From the NCBI GenBank assembly GCA_902702965.1, contig CACRXP010000405.1:155645-219644 (forward strand): DNA of 64,000 bases. Direction: 5' to 3'. This DNA comes from Spirometra erinaceieuropaei (lineage: Eukaryota; Platyhelminthes; Cestoda; Diphyllobothriidea; Diphyllobothriidae). Under the pieces are notes generated by a model that had not been told where the DNA came from, ran no database searches, and saw only the letters and a list, made by a program, of their open reading frames with translations. Made by a program: the position numbers and the translations under genes. The stretch's first letter is position 1. Each line of letters begins with the position of its first letter. Below, piece after piece: positions 44,960-56,186 of this stretch.

Positions 44960-45299
44960 TGCTGAATGTTTATTCAGCGTTGTGTCTAAGTTTACAGGGA
45001 TAGTTTATCACACTAAAAAGTGTGTTTTTGTCATTGCAGAGCTGTAAAATGGGAGTGAAATATGCATAGCAGAATGCACAAAGGCGATGATTAGGGAAAC
45101 GGACACGAAGACCACTGCGTGTAGGGTATAAATTTAGGTGGTTGCGGAAAGCACAAAGCCGGCATCCTGACGCGACAGAAATGATTTGGCATTATACTGC
45201 TAGATAGGAAGTATCACAACCCAATTTAAGTAGTCTTTTGTAATCGAAAGCATTTTCAGAATTTTGACTAACGTTTCATACGACAGTTCATCCACTCTA
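44960..45299. mobile_element. Decayed foldback element fragment
   Basis: The right part 45160-45299 follows the family pattern: GCCGGCATCCTGACGCGACA, ATTATACTGCTAGATAGG, CAATTTAAGTAGTCTTTTG, then TAATCGAAAGCATTTTCAG and CATACGACAGTTCATCCACT. The left arm is not recognisable. From 45300 to 46518 I see no gene or known repeat. Confidence 0.5.
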
Positions 45300-46518
45300 C
45301 ATCTTATTCAGTTTAATCTTGAATGAAGGTTTTGGGCGTTGAAATGGCTTTTCGAGTGCACATGTATGAAACCTCCCTGATTATCAAATGCCGCATCTAA
45401 TAAATCATCTCTGATTATTAAAAACTGCGATTTTCTCTGGCAGCATATCATTTGTCACCAAGAAAGTTAGTCGAACGATTTTTGGCATAATAAGTCATAA
45501 TTATTTTGTGTGAAAAAGTGAGAAACTATTGCCATCGCGGACAAAACGTCCCTCAAAGTAAACACTCCTAGGAATCTCGGCGGAGTTTTCTAATTTCGCA
45601 GAGGCACGTACGTTTGTTTAAATGAGAGCATGCGAGGAATTGGAAAATTCTGACCTCGAGCACAGCAGCAGGGGAGCTTCAAAAGAATGCGGGGGTCGAT
45701 GAACTTTTCTGAGACTGGAGCCCACCTCTTTTTCACGTGCAAAATCAAAAAGTTATTTTTCTACCAAAAAACTCTTAAAAACGTCTTATCAATGTATGCG
45801 TCCTCTAAAAGATGACTGAATTCTTACAGGCATTTAGTATCGCCCAAACGAATGCGCATTAATTAGGTAGCTATTTTTAGCAACCGTTGCTTTTGTAAGT
45901 GAGAAAATATAAGCCAATCGTGTCACTTACACACTGATCTGCATGAAAAAAATCATGTTAAATGCTAATTAGGTTGGAAAAAGTGTGATTGTTTTTCTAC
46001 TTAGACCCCATTTCGAGAATTCGAGGTGACGTCTTCTAAATCTTTCCATACCCTTGTGAGCAACGCCAAGTATGTTTTTTCTCTTAACCAGGGTTCGACA
46101 GCTTATGTGCTTCAAAAAAAACGCTAAAAACCCATATCCAATGCTCCCTGATTAGCTAAAGCAAAGCAGAGAAGTTCAGGTCGTAAAACGCACGAAAATG
46201 AGCATCTTACACCGTTTGACACTGAACATGACTCTGCTTTTCATTTTGTTTGCCCCGACAGAAATTTACTTCACAAAGGTCCATTAATGCATGCAGCGTT
46301 GTGATTATGTTTGCAATCCAGTTAACGGCAACATGCTGGTATTCATTGGTTACCACACTGTGTTGCGACTGTTCAGGCAACCTGGGAAGTTTTCTGACAG
46401 AACAGTTTGCTGGATTTTATTTTGACATTAGTTTTAACTTCAGAACGCGACTATTTTTTAAGGCTATGCCAGTACTTTCTTAACATTTCAGTAGCATCTG
46501 CTTATGCATAAAATACCT

Positions 46519-47091
46519 GGTAAGGCATGTTTATGTAGCCGCACTTTATAGACACAATACTGTTGAGCTTCCTAGTTACTTTGAGTTGGTATGATTACGT
46601 TGGCATGGTGTTGCTGTGGGTTGGAGTGTGTGTTCTGTTGGTGGTTTCGTTTCTTTGTTGTCGTGTCTACATTTTCGGTCCGATGCCGGTGGTCCTTCAT
46701 GACTTTCGGCCTGTCGTTTCATTCTGACTTTCGCGTTGAACGGTTAGGGGTTAGGGTTTGGGGCTGCGATCAAGGGTTAAGTTTAAATGGTAAGCGTTAG
46801 GAGTTGGGGGTTAAGGTTAGGGGTTAGGTGTTAGGGCTTACGTTTAGGGGTTAGGGTTAGGCTTAGGGTTTATGGTTAAAGGTTAGGGTCAGGGGTTAGG
46901 GCAACTGTTTCTCGACCACTCAAAGTACAACCGCGTGTTCCCGATAGCTTTTCTTTAGCATAGAGTTACTTGACCTCGTCGCCTGCGCGTTCCCCGGCCC
47001 CAACTCTAAAAACCGCTACTACCACCGGTCCCGTATTACAGGTGGCTATGGTTTGTTTAATTTAGGTCGGGCTACATAACCACATCTGACC
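46519..47091. mobile_element. Inverted-repeat element with telomere-like array
   Basis: The left end reads GGTAAGGCATGTTTATGTAG then CCGCAC. The right end inverted reads GGTCAGATGTGGTTATGTAG then CCCGAC. Bases 46741-46905 are an array of TTAGGG-like units. Bases 46905-47075 (GCCTGCGCGTTCCCCGGCCC; ACCACCGGTCCCGTATTACA) recur at 51265-51440 and, inverted, at 53160-53330. The left flank of the array also resembles 61150-61260. No coding region. Confidence 0.65.
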
Positions 47092-47866
47092 AAATACTTT
47101 TAATGGACACTTCGACCCTTCAAAGTAAGAAAGAGTAGACGCCTGAACAAAGCATTTCCCAAACCTCAAAAAGCCCCGCTGTTCAAAATATCACATCACT
47201 TCATCTAAATGTATCCCAAATCGATTACATTTGTTGTAAACTGTGTATTTTTTCCCGAAAATATAACCTGTCAAGGCATTTTAGATGCCTATGTGCATGT
47301 AAACGGTTGGCATGTTATAAAAAGATAATTTATTACGATATCCAATATTTTCTGGAACAAATTAACGCGGGTGTATTACTAATGCGTTCTTTTTAATCTT
47401 AGATATTAGAGGCAGCATTTGAATTGACCCAGAATTTGGCCTGCTAATCAGATCCCTGTTGTGATGGCAATCGCAGTGCACGTTCTCACATAAAACCATT
47501 CTCTATCTCCAGGTGCCGGGCAATACTTTCTCACAGAAATTATACACTTTCCTTCATAGACTCAACGGGAAGACCTTCTTGGACGGTTGTGTCAATAACG
47601 CCCAGTTGCTCATTGCATAGATCCGGAGGACTTTTGTTTACTGCATGCATTTACACAATTAAATGAATTGCGCGTTTCTCAGACTTGAATCATTTTCGGA
47701 GTGGTAGCTTTAGTTTCCCCCGGAAATTGATGTGCTTTAACCAGTTTCCACACTCGTATGTTCAGCCCGACCTGAAAAAAGCGCAATCAGCTAGGAAAAT
47801 AGTAGTTTATTCAATTGACGAAGTCCGCCAGGACATTTAAAAGCGCTGCTGCGTTAAAAAAGGGTT
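47092..47866. other. No recognisable feature
   Basis: AT-rich sequence with no long open frame, no repeat of the window and no RNA signature that I can identify. Confidence 0.35.
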
Positions 47867-48559
47867 GGGTCGGTTACACCGTCCTGGTCCCAAGTGTAGG
47901 CGCAATGTAAGCATTGTCAGTAGTGGGAAAGTAGCCAAAACCAAAACGTAAAAGAGCAACTTGATGTTCCGGTTTGGATGTAGGGTTAGGGTTAGTGTTA
48001 GATTGAGAATTGAATTTAGGGTTAGGATTGTGATAAGTTTAAGGGTTCCGGTTAGAGTTAGGGTTCGGATTGAGGTTTAGGTTTCCGTTTAGTGTTAAGA
48101 CTGGGTTTAGGTTTTATAATGGGGTAGGGTTATGGTTAGGGTTAATGTTATGGTTAAGGTTAGGGTTTCGGTTAGGGTTAGGGTTTGAGTCAGAGTTGAT
48201 ATTAGGCTTAGGGTTAGGGCTAGGGTTTATGGCAGACTTAGGGTTAGGTTTAGTGCTAAGATTGAGGTTAACGTTAGGTTTATAAGTACGTGAAGGATTA
48301 AGTTAGCTTTTTGGGGTCACAGTTAAATGTAAGGTTAGGTTTGTGGTATTGCTGTCCACGTCTTCCGTCAGCCAGGTCTTTTACGGCGATTCTAGGCTTC
48401 CTTCAATCTCGCGGCAAATTTGTTATACATCGGGTTGCTTTTTCCGTTTCAGCCTGGGCTACTTTTCCCACTAACGATTACAACATCTCCCTTTGGCTTA
48501 CTTTACTTTTAATGCCCGCATTGCACTTAAACATGGGACCAGGAGAGCGTAATCGATCC
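47867..48559. mobile_element. Second type of inverted-repeat element with telomere-like array
   Basis: Left: GGGTCGGTTACACCGTCCTG then GTCCCAAGTG. Right end inverted: GGATCGATTACGCTCTCCTG then GTCCCATGTT. A second inverted pair lies inside (GTAGTGGGAAAGTAGCC against GTTAGTGGGAAAAGTAGCC). Bases 47980-48285 are an array of TTAGGG, TTAGGT and GTTAGG units. The 71-codon plus frame at 48070 is its translation. The ends differ from those of the GGTNAGATGTGG type, so two unrelated or very diverged element types carry the same kind of cargo. Confidence 0.7.
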
Positions 48560-48571
48560 TTGCCAAAAGAG

Positions 48572-50245
48572 ACTTAAGTCAGTTTAATTCAGTTTATTAA
48601 GAGAATGGGACTTACGCCCATTCATATCAAAACAAAGCGATAGAATTAATTGATGCGTCAGGAAATCTGGAAATTCGAAAGTTATCGGTATGTGTGAGCC
48701 AGGCACAAACTGATGCCTCTTAGACAATCGGGATCATAGGTACAGTGGTTTCTCAGCAAATGAGCAGTTAGTCTGCATTTAAAGGATTCAATAGTTTCGG
48801 TAAGAACCACCGCGCCAGGGAGTCCATTCCGTGCTCCAATCGCCATCTGCGAGAAGGCGTTCCGTCGGAGGTCTGTGTGGGTGAACTTCCGTTACACTTT
48901 AAAGGGATGACCATGCAGATGGCCCTTCTCAGCCAATTCGAAGATTTCGTCAAAGTTTATTTCACACTGACGGCCTCTGATAGTCCGGTAGGTTTAACTG
49001 AGGTCGCCGCGCAGTTGCCGGTAATTCAGAAGAAACAGGTTCAGTTCAGCCAGTGTGGTTTCGTAAGGCAGATGATCAAGATTCTGCACCATCTTCGTAA
49101 TTATCGCCTGTATTCATTCCAGCTGTTGACAGACCCTCTTGAACCACGGTCGCCAGACCTGGACTGCATGCTCTAAGTGAGGCCGAACAAATGCCCCGAA
49201 GGTTTTTCCAAGCAGCTGCTTTGCGATCTGCACAAATCCTCGCCTCAGCACAAATAACATCAGTACTGCGCGTTTGTCTGCCCTTAAACGCTGTGAGGAT
49301 GGTTTAAGGGAGGAGGTCATTGGGACGCCGAGGTCTTTCTGTTCCTCGGCAGTAGAAAGGGGCTGCACATTAAGGATGTCTCGAAGTGAATCATTCTCCT
49401 TACTGGTCTTTCTAGTGCGGAGTCTCAGGACTACACTTTTGTCCACATTAAAGGTGAGGAGACAACGAGCTGACCAACTGCCCAGTCGATTGAGACTTCC
49501 TTAGAGGGCGTGCCTGTCTGGGTTGAACCGATGGCTCTCCTGGGTTTGACATCGTTAGCAAACATGACGACGCTGCATCCCAGGTCGTTGGCACTGTCGT
49601 TAGAGTAAATTAGGAATGGCAGCGACCCTATGACTGAACCCTGGAGGACACCACTTAGAACGGGGTGTGGGAGTTGACTTCGAGGCCTCAATACACATGG
49701 TTTATGATCTGCCTTTAGAAACATCTGCGATCCGTGCCAGCAGCTATCTTCATATTCCAATTTCAGACAGGTTGTAGATTAGGCGTTTGTGTGAGACTCT
49801 GGCGAGCTCCTTCCTGGAATCCATGCAGATGACATCGACCCTCGTCTAGAGCGCGAGTATGAACGCTTCCGTCTGAAGCCGTGCTAGGACCCTGAGAGTT
49901 GGTGGTTCTCCACCAGAACCTTCGCTGTTACTTTATTAAATGTGACTTCATTTATTTTACTGCTGATGCAGGTAAAAATAACGGATCGGTGGTTGCTAAC
50001 GCTAGTTCGAGTCCTACTCTTGTGTATCGGGTAGATATTTGCTGTCTTGCAATCTCCCCAATTCAAGTGTCGAATGGAAGATGGGCGCAAGTGGTTTGGA
50101 GAGTTCGTCTGCCAATCCCTTCTAGAATTTGGCCGGAATATTGCCCGGACCCAACGACTTTGCTTCCTCGCAAAGCGCCCAGTGTTATCCTATTAAGTGG
50201 ATCTCAAGCAAATTCAAAACGGTCTCATCATCCTGGAAATGCCTG
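48572..50245 (-). pseudogene. CR1-like LINE, 5'-truncated and decayed
   Basis: Minus-strand pieces in order: TANIYPIHKSRTRTSVSNH (50070 region), HPVLSGVLQGSVIGSLPFLI (49670), VMFANDV (49560, the FADD box with one Asp changed to Asn), EEQKDLGVPMTSSLKPSSQ (49350), LLGKTFGAFVRPHLEHAVQV (49210), then a C-terminal part to about 48750. The order is palm, thumb and tail of CR1/jockey-type RTs. The 3' end carries repeated AATTAAACTGA-like units (48578-48600), typical of CR1 tails. Multiple frameshifts separate the pieces and the endonuclease domain is missing. It is dead. Confidence 0.88.
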
Positions 50246-50341
50246 AATTGGTTCATATTTCAGTTGGGTGTCTCGTGTACAGTTGAATTTGACAGGACAA
50301 TTTAGTAAAGGTGGATGAATGTTTGAATTCTTTCTGACATC

Positions 50342-51561
50342 CAGTAGGCGTGTTAGCTTATGAAATCTTAGTCGAAATTCTGAAATGCGTTCTAGACTCG
50401 AAAAGATTGCATGAGTAGTATCGTAATATTAATTGCCATGCAGCATAATCCCAGGATATTTCGATTACCTTAGGATGCCGGTTTTTGGACGGACTTACTT
50501 CCAGCCGCCTGCAAAAGCCACACCCTATGAACAATGACCGTTTAAGTAGTGAGCATTTTTCGTATTGATTTTCTATGTCGTTATATATCCAAATATATTT
50601 CATAGTAAACAAACATAAATGTCCATTCTTTTAATCATTGGGAAGGAAATTGCATTTTCCGAGAGTTTTATACTTGAGGAAAGGGTATTACTTGGTTTTA
50701 AAACTTTTTCCATTTCCCGAATAATTTTGAACCTGGCCTGCTGATACACTTGCATTCAGGGTTTCCAAACTACATGCTGTATATTTTCCGTGCACGGAAA
50801 ATCAATAGTTCCTATATGCTCTTAAGAGGAAACCATATGGGTTCAAAAAAGTATCTAGGGGATTTGAGTCACATTTAAGCTTTACAAACAATATCTTTAA
50901 ATGCGAAGACATGGTGATTTATGGATGAGCAGTTAACGGTCTTAAAAAATCTCATAATTAGGAGCTTTTAAAACCGAATTATACCCTTCCTTCAAGAATG
51001 GAAGTTAAGAGTCGTAATTCCCTTGTAAAAGTTTCTGACTATGTGAGTTTTAAGACCTTTAATTGCCCTTTCACAAAACACCGCGTCTTTTCATTTACTA
51101 ATGTTCGTACGACGTGGTTTCGTAGCCCCACTTGATGAACACAATAGAGTTGGGTTAAGGGTTACGGGTTACAGTTAGGGATTATGGTTATGGGTTAGGG
51201 TTAGGGGGTTGGGGTTTAGGATTAGGGGTTATAGTTGGGGGTTGCGGTTAGGGGCTAGCGCAACTATTCCTCAGCCATTCAATGCACAAACGCGCATTTC
51301 CAATAGCGTTTCGTTTGCATAAAATTACATGGCCTTGTCGCCTGTGCGTTCCCCTGCCCCACCTGTAAAAACCCCCATTACCACCGGTCCCCTATCATAG
51401 GTGACTGTGGTTTGTTTACTTCGGGTGGGGCTAAATAACCACATCTAACCCTAGTGTTGTCCGTAAAGCTTAAAACGTGGCTCGAATCCATTGTTAAATT
51501 TTATGAAATCCATATGGTCTTCTCTTAAGAGTTAGAATTTCATGAATTAGCACGTTTACCG
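50342..51561. mobile_element. Family A-like foldback element split by a nested insertion
   Basis: It starts CAGTAGGCGTGTTAGCTTAT and ends CATGAATTAGCACGTTTACC then G. The left arm and centre follow family A (GAACCTGGCCTGCTGATACA; CATGCTGTATATTTTCCGTG). At 51110 a nested element begins, and family A sequence resumes at 51451 with TAGTGTTGTCCGTAAAGC. The right arm is mostly deleted. Confidence 0.75.
51110..51450. mobile_element. Telomere-array inverted-repeat element nested in a foldback element
   Basis: The left end reads CGACGTGGTTTCGTAGCCCC then ACTTGATG. The right end inverted reads GGTTAGATGTGGTTATTTAG then CCCCACCCGAAG. Bases 51145-51250 are TTAGGG-type units and 51260-51440 match 46905-47075. 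The flanks TACTAATGTTCGTA and CTAGTGTTGTCCGTA correspond to one host-element stretch, so they look like a diverged target duplication of about 10-14 bp. Confidence 0.75.
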
Positions 51562-52187
51562 TATATGTTTTTATACATCTCATTGACTCAAGTGTACTTT
51601 TAAGTGATCAAAAGTATGAATAGCCATAACTGGATCGTTATTACTTGTTTTTCAGTCTCCTGGGTGGACAGAAACCAGCTAAACACTCCCGTTTGTCATC
51701 CGTCAGAGAGCGTCAATCAGTCGGGATACGCGACATGCTTCTTCTAGAAACCCCACAGACAGTCTCATTGCGACCAATCTTGACACAGAAAGAAATACCG
51801 GCTTATTAACCATCTCTCGTCAGCCATGTCCAGACCCCCGCACCTTAATAACCGAGGAATCCGAAGTCGAATTCCGGGTCGTGCAAACCTAGGGTTGCGT
51901 AAGTTCGGTTGATGACGGCCAAAAGGCCAGAACTGGCCAACTCAGTCTCTCGGTGCATTTTCCTACACGATTCCTAGTGGCTATGAGACGACTGGCGACG
52001 CCAACAAGCCAGAAGCAGTCATCCCCTCTTCTTTATTCTTTTTTTCGTGATTCGCATCGTGCTTCCATTAGATACCGACCGGAAACATTGCTTCAGTGAA
52101 TAAATTATCCGCCATAAAAAGTAAACTCTCTGGTAGGGACGCTCGCCGATCGTTCTTACGGAACTCACTCGTTCCGTTGTGGCTTAC
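51562..52187. other. No recognisable feature
   Basis: No open frame of note and no repeat I can match elsewhere in the window. Confidence 0.35.
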
Positions 52188-52320
52188 GGGCCATTTCTGA
52201 CTTGTTAGCCGTCGTCAGCAAGTCATACCCAATCCCGAAGTGTGGAACATCCGAGGCTCGAACTCGCGAACCGTTTGTTAGAAGTCCACGGCGCTAACTT
52301 CATGTCCACGTCCATAGTAA
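52188..52320 (-). repeat. tRNA-derived SINE (type 2), partial
   Basis: CAAGTCATACCCAATCCCGA, then GTGTGGAACATCCGAGGCTC and GAACTCGCGAACCGTTTGTT, are the words of the 18663-18890 copies in minus orientation. Box-B-like GAGTTCGAGCCTC is readable on the minus strand. Confidence 0.6.
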
Positions 52321-52530
52321 CCCCTGTCTTTGCTAAAGGCGTCTTTCTTTTACTCAACATTCTACATTTGGACACTGGAAATAGGAGGACGTATTTGGCT
52401 AGAGACGAACTTTCATGGATAAGACAGTTGCGGTTGTGCGGTGACCCGTATTCTAAAGTAGTAGAACCACGTAATTGATTAAAGAAGCATAAAGGCAACC
52501 CGTTACGACATTCGTTGAAGGAAAGCGTAG

Positions 52531-53060
52531 TTACGACGTGATGTCAATTGTAGTGAAAATGAGATTCCCAGGTGGCGTATCAGAAGAAGAGGCGTTCAAC
52601 AGGAGGGGTTTATTAGCGGTCCGACGTTTCGAGTAGTTGCTTCGTTCACCCACCTTTAGGGACTGGGAAGTCGTGCGCACAGCTCTCCTTATATGGCCCA
52701 CCACTGCGGCCTGTGTGGATGCATCCGACGCGCATGTCACCGTGACCTGAATCGCACCGCCCTCATCGGCCGCTGAGATAGTTGACAACTCCGATTGTCC
52801 CGCGCCGTGACTGTTTCCGTTCAGAAGGCCGGTAGAGTCAGCTAGGGGGAGAGACAAATTGATGTGGCGGTTGACAGAGCAGTCGGTGGACATCCAGGCT
52901 TCTTGCTTCAGCCTTGTTTGATCATCGCCCCGGCTCACAATCTCAAAGGCGTCAAAGTTGGAAATGTGTCCCATTTGCACGGCGTGGGTTGCTACCTTCG
53001 TGATGTCCAAACGCCTTCATTGCAACCGAAGTTCTCAGGTGGCACGGTAGAAATAACTGT
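52531..53060 (-). pseudogene. Penelope-like GIY-YIG endonuclease end, separate lineage
   Basis: The minus frame reads RLDITKVATHAVQMGH, then FDAFEIVSRGDDQT, then EAWMSTDCSVNRHINLSLP, the distal endonuclease and C-terminus of another Penelope lineage. A frame change near 53000 gives HLRTSV upstream. The tail encodes GERSNYSKRRTANKPLLLN in the same frame, where the nucleotides read CTACTCGAAACGTCGG then ACCGCTAATAAA. GAAACGTC is the relict of the ribozyme-like block; its CTGATGA half is degraded. Confidence 0.8.
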
Positions 53061-53146
53061 GTTCTATTCCAGCTACGTCTTTCTTCCTGTAATTTTGACA
53101 CGCAAAGACGGATTGGTTTAGCTCTTTCAGGCACAGAATCAGTTAG

Positions 53147-53442
53147 GGTCAGATGTGGTTATTAAGCCCCACCTGAAGTAAACCAACCCCACCTATCTGT
53201 AATACGGGACCGGTGGTCAAGGGGTTTCTACAGGTGGGGTCGCGAAACGCACAGGCGACGAGGTCAAGTAGTTGTATGCAAAAGAATAGCTATTGGGGAT
53301 GCGCGGTTGTACTGTGAATGGTTGAGAAATGGTTGCCCTAACCCCAATCATAACTCCTAACTCTAATCCCTAACCCTAACCACTAACCCCAACCTCAACA
53401 TTATTGCGTCCATCAGTTGGGGCTCTATAACCACATCTTACC
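53147..53442. mobile_element. Small telomere-array inverted-repeat element
   Basis: It starts GGTCAGATGTGGTTATTAAG then CCCCACC. Its right end inverted reads GGTAAGATGTGGTTATAGAG then CCCCAAC. Inside, 53160-53330 is the inverted copy of the block at 46905-47075 and 51265-51440, and 53335-53395 is a short CCCTAA-type array. At 296 bp it is the simplest, clearest member of the family. Confidence 0.8.
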
Positions 53443-53604
53443 TCACTTAGTTTATCCGCTCTGTCAGTCGACAGTTACACGAAAGAACGAAGAGGAAATG
53501 AAGTCGACTCTTAGCACATTCTTGCCACTACAAATAATCTCGCAAAAATAAATATAACTTCTGCGGATATTCCCATGTTATAATTGAGAAGTCAGTTTGA
53601 CAAA

Positions 53605-53632
53605 CATGTGTTTTCGGTAACTCTTCATCAGG
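53605..53632 (-). ncRNA. Hammerhead-ribozyme-like block, second type
   Basis: The minus strand reads CCTGATGAAGAGTTACCGAA then AACACATG. CTGATGA and GAAA are spaced by 9 bases, compatible with a short helix II. The placement just after the endonuclease tail is where Penelope elements carry hammerheads. GAAAAC instead of GAAAC suggests a mutated core. Confidence 0.4.
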
Positions 53633-54911
53633 CCAAAACGGTTACATAGGAATTGAAAATAAGGGAAGTTCACAGGGTTTATAAGTGTCTCTGGGGCTAT
53701 TAACACTCACCGTTCCCCCGCCACCCTCGTGGCGATGTCGGCATGTTATATTCATTGGGCAGGGTGGGAGGGAGAGAGTGACACAGGCTGTGAGTGATGT
53801 TTGTAAGTCGGGTACGCTGAGCACACATCACTGCCATCAGGAGGTTGGGGCGGCGTCTAATCATCATCTGGGGTCGGCGTTGACCACGGAAGACAGAGCG
53901 CCTGTGTCAACGTCTTCTGGCAGCATAGCTCTGGATTCGCTAGCCGTATGGCCACTGCCTCGGCCGTAGCTAGCACCCGTTGGCGTAGGCTTCTGGAGAA
54001 GGTTGCTGTTGTCCGGTAGACAACCTGAAAGGCTTCTTCGGCATTGACTCGGTGGTTCGTATCGACCTGATGTGCGAGAATAGAACTTGAAATCGATTTG
54101 TTTTCACCCCTGCCTAGCCAGGCCGGTATGTGCTCACGTACTCTCTTTTCCAGGCGTCCCGTTGTACGTATAGTGTATCCCGCTCCACAGGATCAAGCGA
54201 GTGAGTAAATGCACATCGGTGTGGCCTGTAGCGGTAGTCGACCTTTACCTCCCAAGCCTAGGAGGGGAGAGTTCGTGAAACGTACGCGCAAATTCGCCGC
54301 GGGAAAGCACTAGCAATCGCTGTCTTCACATATCCTCTTACTAGGTCACTTGTTGCGTCCCCCTGAAAAGGCAGTCTTATAAATAAGTCTTTCTAATCTG
54401 CAGTTTTCATGGTGGGCTTTGTAGTGCGCTCCCCTATAAATCGGAGGATAAATCTCCCTGGGTATCCGTTTTCATGGAGTATATCCTGCAGCTGCTGGAG
54501 TTCTGCCTCAGCAGCCTTAGGAGAGCAGATACGCCGCACTCTAGCTACCAGTCCCTGGGCGAAATTGCGTGTTAATATTTAGGGGAACAAAACTGTGAAA
54601 AGTAAGGACTTGTCCCCCGTCCATGTTTTCTTTCGGAAAACCCTACGCTGGATAGATCCATCCTCTGGTCTGTGAAGAAGAATATCGAGGAACGCGATTT
54701 CGTTGTCTTCCTCAAACTCTGCAGAGAGCTTCAGCGAGGGGTGGGCACTGTTGAACTTTCGTACCAGGGCGTCTGTGTCGGCGATAAGATCCGTCAGGCA
54801 GAAAATATCGTCCACGTACCGGCCGTAACCGGCGTGTGTGGCCGATCTCTTTAGCTCTGTCAGCCACTGCCCCCGATCCTGCTTCCAGTCTTCTAGACTC
54901 CGTTTGAACAC
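53605..54911 (-). pseudogene. Penelope-like element: RT core, GIY-YIG endonuclease and ribozyme-like tail
   Basis: The minus frame 54911-54579 reads FKRSLEDWKQDRGQWLTEL, GYGRYVDDIFCLTDLIADTD (catalytic YVDD intact), LKLSAEFEEDNEIAFLDILL and RRVFRKKTWTG. After a frameshift at 54580 it continues RNFAQGLVARVRRI, then ENGYPGRFILRFIGERTTK. An endonuclease part follows at about 54190-53880 with GRLEKRVREHIPAWLGRGEN and NAEEAFQVVYRTT. The tail has a TATAAA-like block at 53680 and a ribozyme-like block at 53605-53632. It is the most complete Penelope copy in the window but is broken by frameshifts and truncated at the RT N-terminus. Confidence 0.88.
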
Positions 54912-55138
54912 AGTACTCAGGAGTCTTAGGTAGGAGCAGAGCTAGTCCATTGTCGCTAAAAACTGATTCAAACTTAAGTCATCGTCCCTACGTTCACCTT
55001 GCTTGCGGTGGACCCGCGTGAGAATCGACGGTTGAAGTGTTATCAAGTTACAGATTTTGGAAAGCATTAAGGGAGTGAGTTGGATTTAATTGTCAGGGAC
55101 ATGTTTTGTAGGACCATGTCCATGATCTAAATGAAACT
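54912..55138. other. Decayed upstream part of the Penelope copy
   Basis: Minus-strand translation near 54915-54955 retains only a loose match to the region before YVDD, with an in-frame stop. Nothing else is visible. Confidence 0.3.
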
Positions 55139-56186
55139 TCAACGAAACTCATGAAATCTCAACATGAATTTCAAAATGCGTTTCCGTTTCGAAAAGATTG
55201 ATTAAGTAGAGTTGTAAAACTAATCATTATGCAGCATACTTAGGTAATAATTCAGTTACCCAAGGACGCCGGATTTCGAACAAACTTCTTTCCGGCTGCA
55301 TCCAAAAACCATACTCCGTCAAAATGACTACTTAAGTAGCATGCTTTTTTCACTGATTTTCGATGCTCTTAAAGATTCAATTATGCTTTATAGAAAACAG
55401 GCATAACAATATTCATCTTTTCGCTCATTCGGTAGAAAATTACGTCTTCTTATTTTTCATTGAAACGTGCATAAAAATGTTCACTCTTTTGCTCATTTGA
55501 TGAAAAATTACTTTTTCTTCCAAGTTCATACTCAAAGGAAGGATATAATTCGGTTTCAAAAAGTTTCTAATTGTGAGATTTTTTAATACCCTGAAATGGC
55601 CCTTCATAAAACGCCATGTTTTTGCATTTACCACTGTGGCTTGTAAAGGTAACAATGTGGTTCAAATCCACTGGTTAATTTTATAACCCCATATGGTCTC
55701 CTCTTTATATCGTAGAGAAATGTATGTTTTCCCGTACGCGGAAATTATACGGCTTGTAGTTTGGGAACCCTGAATGCAAGTGTGACGGCGGTCGGGTTCA
55801 AAATTATTCGGGAATCGGAATAGTTTTATAAAACTAAATTTACCCTTCCTTCGAGTACAAAATTGAAAGAAGGTGTAATTTTCTACTGAATCAGCAAAAA
55901 GTGAATATTTTGATGCATGTTTTCTATAAAATATTATTGAATCTTTAAGGGCATCGACAATCATTGAAAAAATGCATGCTACTTAATTATTCTTTTTTTG
56001 TGAAGTATGGTTTTTAAATATAGCCGGAAAGAGGTTTGTTCGAAAGCCGGCGTCCCGGGGTAACTGAATTATTTTCGAATTATGCTGCATAATGATCGGT
56101 TTTACAATCCTACTTGATTTATCTTTTCAAAACGAAAACGTATTTTTGAATTTCTGTTGAAGTTTCATGAGTTAGCCCACTTACTG
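55139..56186. mobile_element. Family A foldback element with internal tandem duplication
   Basis: The right end reads GTTTCATGAGTTAGCCCACT then TACTG. The left end is degraded (starts ACTTCAACGAAACTCATGAA) and lacks the first bases. The arms and centre match family A (TTCGAACAAACTTCTTTCCG; CGGCTTGTAGTTTGGGAACC). In the left arm, bases 55401-55451 recur at 55469-55521, a duplication with a 68-bp period that lengthens the copy to 1048 bp. Confidence 0.78.
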
